Source of the DNA: Cyanobacteria bacterium UBA8803
GTDB taxonomy: Bacteria > Cyanobacteriota > Cyanobacteriia > Cyanobacteriales > Coleofasciculaceae
DNA: 5,658 bases
NCBI GenBank assembly: GCA_003505715.1
Contig: DNXU01000108.1
Location: 1,687 to 7,344 of the forward strand
Direction: 5' to 3'
In this document: piece by piece, positions 1 to 5,658 of the stretch
Layout of the letters: every line of letters starts with the position of its first letter
How positions within the stretch are numbered: the first letter of the stretch is position 1
The notes under the pieces: generated by a model
Told to the model about the DNA's origin: nothing
Database searches by the model: none
What the model saw: only the letters and a program-made list of their open reading frames with translations
Position numbers and translations under genes: made by a program

Positions 1-19
1 ACAGCGGGTCGCCCCTACA
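1..19. repeat. Edge fragment of a probable dispersed GC-rich cyanobacterial repeat
   Basis: The first 19 bases contain CGGGTCGCCCCTACA. From memory, GTAGGGGCGACCCG and its reverse complement recur between genes in many filamentous cyanobacteria, often as arms of a hairpin. Only one arm could lie in the window and no partner is visible here, so a hairpin cannot be shown. The rest of 20-170 is AT-rich and holds no gene that I can support. Confidence 0.3.
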
Positions 20-174
20 AAAGATAAAGTGTGATCGCCACAATAATTTGCGTCCCCTCCGCCATAGACAAGTTAATCACCCCATCATCCAATAAAAATG
101 CTATATATAAGTTTTTCACGAAAATTCCGGATCGGCTCTGACAGCTGTGTAAAGGGAAGAAACCCTGGCTAAGC

Positions 175-180
175 TATACT
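175..180 (+). promoter_or_regulatory. Candidate -10 box for the histidine kinase gene
   Basis: TATACT differs from the sigma-70 consensus TATAAT at one position and lies 41 bases before the chosen start codon, which would give a short leader of about 35 bases. No good -35 box sits at 16-18 bases; the nearest TTGACA-like hexamer, CTGACA at 138-143, is too far away. Such promoters with a -10 box alone occur in cyanobacteria when an activator is used. A second AT-rich stretch, TATATAAG near 104-111, is an alternative. Assigned by eye only. Confidence 0.35.
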
Positions 181-201
181 GCAAACTTTAAAGTCAAAAG
201 C

Positions 202-206
202 AGGAG
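202..206 (+). promoter_or_regulatory. Shine-Dalgarno AGGAG before the kinase gene
   Basis: AGGAG is a strong ribosome binding sequence. It stands 5 bases before an ATG at 212, which opens only a 12-codon frame, and 15 bases before the ATG at 222 that begins the kinase. The kinase start at 222 is still preferred because a TAG at 216-218 closes its frame just upstream, and because the encoded N-terminus aligns from its first residues with related cyanobacterial kinases. Confidence 0.5.
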
Positions 207-211
207 TCGGA

Positions 212-250
212 ATGGTAGATTATGCTAGCCGTTTTACAGCTTGTAGCTGA
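212..250 (+). other. Possible 12-codon leader ORF overlapping the kinase start
   Basis: ATG at 212 with AGGAG 5 bases upstream opens a frame encoding MVDYASRFTACS, which stops at TGA 248-250. It overlaps the first nine codons of the kinase in another frame. It may be a chance start or a leader that couples or limits translation of the kinase. The peptide resembles nothing I recognise. The only support is the better ribosome-site spacing compared with the kinase ATG. Confidence 0.2.
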
Positions 251-3200
251 CGACAACCTCATTCCTCAAGCACTTTGCTACCTCTGGCAAGGTAGTTTGG
301 CATGGCTTCAGGCAGCCAGCCAGGTAGCGATCGCCTTTGCCTATTTCTCAATTGCGCTACTCTTGGCTTATGGATTATGGCAGAGGAAAACTAGAAGTTG
401 CTCCCCTCAAAGTTCCGGGAAACTGAGGGTCAAGGGGACAAAATCCCTAAATCCTGAGTATAATTATCTATCCAACCAACATTCCCCCCTAGCTGCGATC
501 GCTTGGACGCCAAAATTTGAAGTCGCGGACTGGAACCCAGCTGCCGAAAAGATTTTTGGCTATAGCAAAAGCGAAGTTTTAAAACTTCAGGGTCTAGAAT
601 TGCTATGGCCTGTGGCAGGAAGGGAACAGATCGCTCACCTCTGGCAGCAGGTATTTGAGCAAGGAGCTAGTACCCAAAATACCAGTGAAAATTTAACCAA
701 GGCTGGTCAAAAGATTTATTGCGAGTGGCATAACATACCCCTAACCGCTCCTGACGGTGAGATTGTGGGTGTGGCTTCTTGGGTGCTGGATGTTACCGAG
801 CGCAAATTAGCTGAAGAAGCCTTGCAAGTGGCGAACAACCAGCTAGAACTCCGAGTCGAAGAGCGTACCCGGGAACTACAGCAAGTTCTAGGCGAACTCA
901 ATGAAGTTATCGGTCACCTGAAAAGCGAAATCGAGGAACGGCAGCAACTTGAAGCCTATCTCAGAGAGCGAGAGGAGCAGTACGGGTCAGTCGTTGATAA
1001 CGTCAAAGAAGTCATTTTCCAAACTGATGCTAATGGCTTGTGGACTTTCCTGAATCCTGCTTGGACAACCATCACGGGTTTTGCGATCGCCGATAGCATC
1101 GGTACTTGCTTCTTAGATTACGTGCATCCTGACGACAGGCAAAACAATCTCGCACAATTCCAACCCTTAATTGCACGCCAAAAGGAATACTGCCGTCATG
1201 AGGTGCGCTACCGAACTGCTTGGAGCGACTACCGCTGGATTGAAATCTTAGCTCAATTAACCCTTAATGCTGACGGGATAGTTACCGGGATTTGCGGCAC
1301 CCTCAACGATATTACCGAGCGTCATCTAGGGGAAGCGGCACTGGCAAAGCGGGAACGTTACTTAGCCACCTTAGTGGAAATACAGCGTCGCTTGTTAGCT
1401 TTTAAAGGAGACGGACAGGGGGAAACGTTAAGTCTTAACCCCTACAACGAAATTCTCGAATTATTAGGACAAGTTTCTGGTGCCAGCCGGGTTTACGTGT
1501 TTGAAAACCACCTTGGTGCTAGCGGTGATTTACTCATGAGCCAAAAAGCCGAGTGGTGTGTCCCAGGCATTCATCCAGAAATTGACAACCCCAGCCTCCA
1601 AAACCTTTCCTATAAAAACTTTTTCCCCCGTTGGGCACAGCTGTTATCCCGGGATGAAATCATCGCAGGTGTGGTTGCCGAGTTTCCTGAATCAGAACGT
1701 ATTATTTTAGAACCGCAGGGTATCCTTTCAATTCTGATTTTGCCCTTGCGGGTGAATGGCGAGTTTTTCGGGTTTATCGGCTTTGACAATTGTACCAAAG
1801 CTCGTCCTTGGGAAGCGTCAGAAGTGGATTTGCTCCGAGCTGCTGCCGCAGCAGTTTCCCTTTGGTATGAAACTGTTTTAGCTCAAAATGCCCTCAGCCA
1901 AAGTGCCGCCCGATTGCGAAAGCAGAATCGGGCACTCTCAGTCTTGGCTCAGTGTCAATCGATTTACAACGGTAATTTAACTGCTGCTTGCCAAGAAATT
2001 ACCGAAACCGTGACCCGCACCCTTGATGTCGAACGTTGTAGCATCTGGTTATACAACGATGACCGCTCCTTCATTTACTGCGCTGACCTTTACCAACTGA
2101 CCCCCCAAAAGCATTCAGCTGGCTACCAACTCAGTGCTGCTCAATATCCAGGCTACTTTAAAGCGTTGGAAGCCGAACGGATAATTGCGGCAACTGATGC
2201 CTACACCGATCCGCGCACGCAAGAGTTCTCCACACCCTATCTGGCTCCCTTGGGAATTACATCCATGTTAGACGTACCGATTCGCTTGGGAGGGGTCGTA
2301 GTTGGGGTGCTGTGTACAGAACATCTCGGACTCCAGCGACAGTGGGCTTTAGAGGAGGAGGGTTTTGCCAGCACCACAGCTTACATGGTCTCTCTAGCAA
2401 TGGAAGCTAGCAATCGGGCGGCCACAGAAAAAGCACTCCGCACCAGCGAGGAACAGTTCCGCCAACTCACCGAAAACATCCGTGAGGTTTTCTTCTTGAG
2501 TACCCCCGACCTCAGCCAAATCCTCTACATCAGTCCGGCTTATGAGGAAGTATGGGGGCGCACGCCAGCTAGTTTATACCAAGAACCTAGCACTTGGATG
2601 GACTCAGTACATCCCAACGATCGCTATCGTGTTGCTGCCGCTGCTGCCAGACACCTCAAAGGCAAGCGACCTTTTGATGAAGAGTATCGGATTATCCGCC
2701 CGGACGGATTACAACGCTGGGTGTGGGTGCGGGGTTTCCATGTTCTGAACGAGGCAGGTTTTGTAGAACGTCTCGCTGGTATTGCAGAAGACATTACCGA
2801 ACGCAAGCGAGCTGAAACAGAAATTCTTAATGCCTTGGCCAAAGAAAAAGAACTGGGCGACCTGAAATCTCGCTTTGTCTCCATCACTTCCCACGAATTC
2901 CGCACTCCTTTAACAACTATCCTGTCCACGACTGAGTTACTGGAATACTATGACTGGACTAAGGAGGAAGAACTCGAACAGCTGCACTTGATTCAAGAGG
3001 CGGTACACCAAATGCTTGATTTATTGGAAGATACCCTGTTCATGAGTACGTCTGAAGCCGGACAACTGCCTTTCCATCCAGTGCCGCTGAATCTCCATGA
3101 ATTCTGCCAGGGGGTAGTTGCTGAGATCGAACGCGGGATAAGTTGGAAAAGATTCCCCACGGATATCCAACACAGCATCACTTTCGTCAGTCAGGGTGAG

Positions 3201-3569
3201 AATTTTCTGGCCTATATGGATCGCAAACTCCTGCGGCAAATCCTGACTAACTTGCTCCTAAATGCCATTAAGTATTCTCCTACAGGTGGGACAGTCCGAT
3301 TTGAACTCTCTTGTCAGGGGAACGAGTCCATCTTCCAGATTCAAGATCGGGGTATTGGCATCCCACCGGAAGACCAACCTCGACTGTTTGAGTTTTTCCA
3401 TCGGGGGAGAAATGTCGGTTCGATCGATGGCACAGGATTGGGGCTAGCAATTGTTAAGAAGTGCGTCGATCTCCACGGTGGCCAGATTGTTGTAAACAGT
3501 GATGTTGGGATAGGAACTACCTTTACAGTCAAACTGCCCTTGTACTACGGTGCATCTAAGTTTTCATAA
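222..3569 (+). CDS. Multi-PAS/GAF sensor histidine kinase with truncated ethylene-receptor-like N-terminus
   Basis: A 1115-residue sensor kinase, inferred to be membrane-anchored, that autophosphorylates on histidine. Order seen: a hydrophobic helix at about 33-53 followed by a basic stretch; PAS at about 87-193 ending DVTERK; coiled coil 195-252; PAS at about 253-367 with HPDD at 302-305; GAF at about 380-550; GAF at about 575-735; PAS at about 744-862 ending DITERK; HisKA at about 875-945 with SHEFRTPL and phosphoacceptor His891; HATPase_c at about 1000-1108 with N-box Asn1014, G1 box DRGIGIP 1042-1048, F-box 1056-1059 and G2 box GTGLGL 1070-1075. All kinase boxes are intact, so activity is expected. 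Neither GAF shows a Cys-His bilin-attachment motif, so light sensing is not supported. The N-terminus (IP, CYLW, AYFSI) matches helix 1 of the ethylene-receptor-like domain, but helices 2 and 3 are absent. There is no receiver or HPt domain, so the partner must be separate; the downstream receiver protein is the obvious candidate. Input signals are unknown. Confidence 0.96.
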   Translation: MLAVLQLVADDNLIPQALCYLWQGSLAWLQAASQVAIAFAYFSIALLLAYGLWQRKTRSCSPQSSGKLRVKGTKSLNPEYNYLSNQHSPLAAIAWTPKFEVADWNPAAEKIFGYSKSEVLKLQGLELLWPVAGREQIAHLWQQVFEQGASTQNTSENLTKAGQKIYCEWHNIPLTAPDGEIVGVASWVLDVTERKLAEEALQVANNQLELRVEERTRELQQVLGELNEVIGHLKSEIEERQQLEAYLREREEQYGSVVDNVKEVIFQTDANGLWTFLNPAWTTITGFAIADSIGTCFLDYVHPDDRQNNLAQFQPLIARQKEYCRHEVRYRTAWSDYRWIEILAQLTLNADGIVTGICGTLNDITERHLGEAALAKRERYLATLVEIQRRLLAFKGDGQGETLSLNPYNEILELLGQVSGASRVYVFENHLGASGDLLMSQKAEWCVPGIHPEIDNPSLQNLSYKNFFPRWAQLLSRDEIIAGVVAEFPESERIILEPQGILSILILPLRVNGEFFGFIGFDNCTKARPWEASEVDLLRAAAAAVSLWYETVLAQNALSQSAARLRKQNRALSVLAQCQSIYNGNLTAACQEITETVTRTLDVERCSIWLYNDDRSFIYCADLYQLTPQKHSAGYQLSAAQYPGYFKALEAERIIAATDAYTDPRTQEFSTPYLAPLGITSMLDVPIRLGGVVVGVLCTEHLGLQRQWALEEEGFASTTAYMVSLAMEASNRAATEKALRTSEEQFRQLTENIREVFFLSTPDLSQILYISPAYEEVWGRTPASLYQEPSTWMDSVHPNDRYRVAAAAARHLKGKRPFDEEYRIIRPDGLQRWVWVRGFHVLNEAGFVERLAGIAEDITERKRAETEILNALAKEKELGDLKSRFVSITSHEFRTPLTTILSTTELLEYYDWTKEEELEQLHLIQEAVHQMLDLLEDTLFMSTSEAGQLPFHPVPLNLHEFCQGVVAEIERGISWKRFPTDIQHSITFVSQGENFLAYMDRKLLRQILTNLLLNAIKYSPTGGTVRFELSCQGNESIFQIQDRGIGIPPEDQPRLFEFFHRGRNVGSIDGTGLGLAIVKKCVDLHGGQIVVNSDVGIGTTFTVKLPLYYGASKFS

Positions 3570-3675
3570 ATAGTGATTACAAAAAAAAAGAGTTGATAAA
3601 TTTATGTAGTTTTGTCGGAAATCTGTTGAGAATTCTGTCAATAATGAGAGGGAGTAGTTCAGGATAAGAGAATTG

Positions 3676-3825
3676 AGAAGTTCAGGAGTTCAGGAGTTCA
3701 GAATGCCATGCAGACGGGAATTATAACCCCTGCTCCCAAGGGGGAGTTAGAACTTGGCTGTGTCCCTGAAGTTTACTCAAATTCTTTTCTTTTAACCTGC
3801 CGAACTCCTGAACTTCTGAACTTCT
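3676..3825. repeat. Long inverted repeat made of 8-base units in the intergenic gap
   Basis: The arms 3676-3699 and 3802-3825 are complementary over 24 bases with one exception (G3686 opposite T3815), which would be a G-U wobble in RNA. Weaker pairing extends outward to 3669/3832. Each arm is three tandem octamers: CAGRAGTT on the left (3675-3698, first unit beginning G) and its complement AACTYCTG on the right (3803-3826). The 102-base loop holds a small hairpin, CTCCC/GGGAG at 3733-3746, and a pyrimidine-rich stretch near 3781-3793. No T-run follows the right arm, so it is not a standard intrinsic terminator. It may be a small dispersed element or an RNA structure between the kinase and regulator genes; no flanking target duplication is seen. 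Confidence 0.8.
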
Positions 3826-3872
3826 GATTTCTACTTGCCCTTGGTTGGCAAGGTATCCAGCGAGACATAGTC

Positions 3873-5612
3873 ATGACTAAGATTTTAGTGATTGAAGACG
3901 AGCGAGCGATCCGAAGTAATCTGCTGAAACTCCTAAGTGCGGAAGGGTTCGAGACCATCGGTGCTGACAGTGGCTACTCTGGAGTGCAGTTAGCTCAACA
4001 AGAACTGCCCGATTTGATTATTTGCGACATCCTGATGCCGGGACTTGATGGCTACGGAGTCTTGAAAGCACTGCACCAAGACTCTGCTACTGCTACTATT
4101 CCCTTTATTTTCCTCACCGCCAAAGCTGACCGCTCGGATCTGCGTCAAGGCATGAGTTTGGGAGCCGATGATTACCTGACCAAGCCTTTTAGTAGAGCCG
4201 AAGTCCTAGAAGCGATCGCCGTTCGCCTCCAAAAACAGAGATTGCAGACGCAGCGCCATACCCTGGAACTAAAGAAGACCGAAGCGCTGATGAGCTACCT
4301 GATTCGTTATGACCGTTTGACTAACCTCCCCAATCGCTTCTTATTACAAGAACGGTTTAACGAGTTACTCACTCAAGTTAAAGCAGATTCCCAACGACTG
4401 CCGATCCTGTGCCTCAGTTTAGAGCCACTCAATCACCTTAACAATACCTTAGGCCCTGCTAATGGTGATTTGCTTACCCAAGCCGTAGCCGAACGGCTAA
4501 CTAGCTGCGTCCGCAAGGGGGATACCATCGCCCAAGTGGGGACAGAGCAATTTGCGCTCCTTCTAGCTTCGATACATGAGAACGAACAGGTGGTAAAGAT
4601 TGCCCAAACTCTTCTTTCCGCTTTCTCCTCGCCCTTCCATTTAGGCATCCATGAAATCTTGCTCACCGCTAGAATTGGCATTGCCTGGTTCGGACGGGAC
4701 GGTCGTGACCTGGATACCCTAATTAAACATGCCAGCGCCGCGATGGAGGATGCCAAGCAACCGGGAAAAACGCCCTATCAGTTTTATATCTCTTCCATTG
4801 GTGCCAAATCTCAAGAAGCCCTCTTACTCGAACAGGAAATGCGCCAAGCTTTAGAACGGGGGGAATTTCAGCTTTACTATCAGCCTAAGGTGAATCTGCT
4901 CACAGAACAAATTGAGGGAGCAGAAGCCTTGGCACGCTGGTATCATCCCAAACGTGGCTTAGTCTCTCCCTCAGAGTTTATTCCCCTAGCTGAGAAAACT
5001 GGGTTGATTGTGCCTTTAGGAGAGTGGGTGCTAAAGACTGCCTGTATTCAAGCTCGGGCTTGGCAAGATGCGGGTTTTTACCCGTTAAGGATAGCAGTTA
5101 ACTTATCCGGACATCAATTTAGTCAACCTCATTTAGGCTCCCTAGTGGTGGACATTCTTAGAGAAACCGGACTTGACCCCAGTTATTTAGAGTTGGAACT
5201 TACCGAAAGTAGCCTGATGCAAAATCCAGAAGCTGCGATCGCTACTTTACAGGAGTTAAAGGCACTAGGCATTCGGATCTCTATTGACGATTTCGGTACG
5301 GGTTATTCCTCCTTAAGCTATCTAAGTCAATTTCCCTTTGACGTGTTGAAGATCGATCGCTCGTTTGTCTGCCAGCTCACAGAAGATGCTAAAAACACGA
5401 CCATTACCACCGCCATTCTGCAAATGGCTCACGGTCTCAATCTCAAGGTTGTGGCAGAAGGGGTAGAAACTTCCAACCAACTGGCTTTCCTACAAGGGCA
5501 TCAATGCGATGAAATCCAAGGATATTGGTTCAGTCCCCCTGTATCAGCGGAAATTTTCAGCGAGTTACTGAGTAGTGGAAAAGGCTTGTCGCTTTTGTCG
5601 AATTCTGGTTAA
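3873..5612 (+). CDS. Response regulator with receiver, degenerate GGDEF and EAL phosphodiesterase domains
   Basis: A 579-residue, probably cytoplasmic protein predicted to break down cyclic di-GMP under phosphorylation control. The receiver (about 3-120) has the acidic pair Glu8-Asp9, phosphoacceptor Asp52, Thr82 and Lys104, so it looks functional. A helical linker (about 107-143) leads to a GGDEF domain (about 144-305) opening with DRLTNLPNR. Its signature is GTEQF (223-227) and metal/substrate positions are changed (Ser182, Glu184, Asn187, Asn191), so it is probably not a cyclase; an RxxD motif (214-217) remains five residues before the signature. The EAL domain (about 315-568) keeps EALAR (351-355), Asn410, Glu442, Asp472-Asp473, loop 6 DFGTGYSS, Lys493, Glu529 and Gln549, the set expected of active phosphodiesterases. 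The ATG at 3873 begins a typical receiver N-terminus; its frame is closed by TGA at 3825-3827 and has no other start codon. The ribosome site is weak (GAG at 3862-3864). It lies 303 bases after the kinase on the same strand, so co-function is likely but operon status is unclear. Confidence 0.96.
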   Translation: MTKILVIEDERAIRSNLLKLLSAEGFETIGADSGYSGVQLAQQELPDLIICDILMPGLDGYGVLKALHQDSATATIPFIFLTAKADRSDLRQGMSLGADDYLTKPFSRAEVLEAIAVRLQKQRLQTQRHTLELKKTEALMSYLIRYDRLTNLPNRFLLQERFNELLTQVKADSQRLPILCLSLEPLNHLNNTLGPANGDLLTQAVAERLTSCVRKGDTIAQVGTEQFALLLASIHENEQVVKIAQTLLSAFSSPFHLGIHEILLTARIGIAWFGRDGRDLDTLIKHASAAMEDAKQPGKTPYQFYISSIGAKSQEALLLEQEMRQALERGEFQLYYQPKVNLLTEQIEGAEALARWYHPKRGLVSPSEFIPLAEKTGLIVPLGEWVLKTACIQARAWQDAGFYPLRIAVNLSGHQFSQPHLGSLVVDILRETGLDPSYLELELTESSLMQNPEAAIATLQELKALGIRISIDDFGTGYSSLSYLSQFPFDVLKIDRSFVCQLTEDAKNTTITTAILQMAHGLNLKVVAEGVETSNQLAFLQGHQCDEIQGYWFSPPVSAEIFSELLSSGKGLSLLSNSG

Positions 5613-5615
5613 TTG

Positions 5616-5643
5616 TTGTTAGTTGTTAGTTGTTAGTTGTTTG
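5616..5643. repeat. Heptanucleotide tandem repeat (STRR-like)
   Basis: Three perfect TTGTTAG units (5616-5636) are followed by one with a single change (TTGTTTG, 5637-5643) and then by decayed T/G-rich sequence to the window edge. It begins three bases after the stop codon of the receiver-GGDEF-EAL gene. Short tandemly repeated heptanucleotides are a known feature of filamentous cyanobacterial genomes. No hairpin is visible, so it is not called a terminator; the full array may continue beyond 5658. Confidence 0.75.
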
Positions 5644-5658
5644 TGGTTTGTTGTTTGT

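Noticed and set aside
1362..2430. Possible bilin-binding (phytochrome-like) GAF domains in the kinase
   Set aside because: The cysteines present (for example Cys446, Cys606, Cys698) are not in a Cys-His chromophore motif; both domains match common non-photosensory GAF sequence patterns.
2624..2929. Minus-strand open frame of 101 codons within the kinase gene
   Set aside because: It lies wholly opposite the well-supported PAS3 coding region, its translation shows no recognisable domain, and its composition (rich in Ser/Arg) is typical of an antisense shadow.
3579..3600. A-run after the kinase stop codon as a terminator
   Set aside because: Nine A bases (3581-3589) lie on the plus strand with no hairpin before them; an intrinsic terminator for this gene would need a stem followed by T.
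3626..3645. TTGAGA and ATAAT-like hexamers as a promoter for the regulator gene
   Set aside because: The two hexamers are not at a workable spacing for sigma-70 and no other pair in the gap scores better by eye, so no promoter was called.
3733..3746. CTCCC-AAGG-GGGAG hairpin as an intrinsic terminator of the kinase gene
   Set aside because: The stem is only five base pairs and is followed by mixed sequence, not a T-run; it may just be internal structure of the larger inverted repeat.
4433..4756. Minus-strand open frame of 107 codons within the GGDEF region
   Set aside because: It is fully antisense to conserved GGDEF-domain coding sequence and has no recognisable motif.
5616..5658. Tandem repeats as a CRISPR array
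   Set aside because: The units are 7 bases and contiguous, with no spacers.

Overview
The window looks like chromosomal DNA from a cyanobacterium, probably a filamentous or large-genome species. Five perfect copies of the octamer GCGATCGC (HIP1, a cyanobacterial hallmark) lie at 327-334, 495-502, 1083-1090, 4212-4219 and 5235-5242, far more than chance predicts for 5.7 kb. The protein architectures (multi-PAS/GAF histidine kinase, receiver-GGDEF-EAL protein) and the short tandem and inverted intergenic repeats also fit.

Layout: 1-221 is an upstream region with a piece of a GC-rich repeat at the left edge, a plausible -10 box and an AGGAG ribosome binding site. 222-3569 (+) encodes an 1115-residue sensor histidine kinase: one N-terminal membrane segment, then PAS, coiled coil, PAS, GAF, GAF, PAS, HisKA and HATPase_c. 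3570-3872 is a 303-base gap holding a striking inverted repeat (3676-3699 with 3802-3825) built of 8-base units; no clear terminator is seen. 3873-5612 (+) encodes a 579-residue response regulator with receiver, degenerate GGDEF and intact EAL domains. 5613-5658 is a heptanucleotide tandem repeat that runs to the window edge.

Likely joint function: the kinase has no receiver of its own, and the next gene on the same strand is a response regulator with a complete phosphorylation site. The simplest reading is a two-component system in which several PAS/GAF inputs control autophosphorylation of His891, phosphate passes to Asp52 of the regulator, and the output is breakdown of cyclic di-GMP by the EAL domain. 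Pairing is inferred from adjacency only.

Most interesting points: the kinase N-terminus matches only the first transmembrane helix of the ethylene-receptor-like domain and lacks the helices that carry the copper/ethylene ligands; the GGDEF domain has lost catalytic residues but keeps an RxxD inhibitory-site motif; and the intergenic inverted repeat sits between the two presumed partners. No wholly new system is evident; the genes belong to well-known families.
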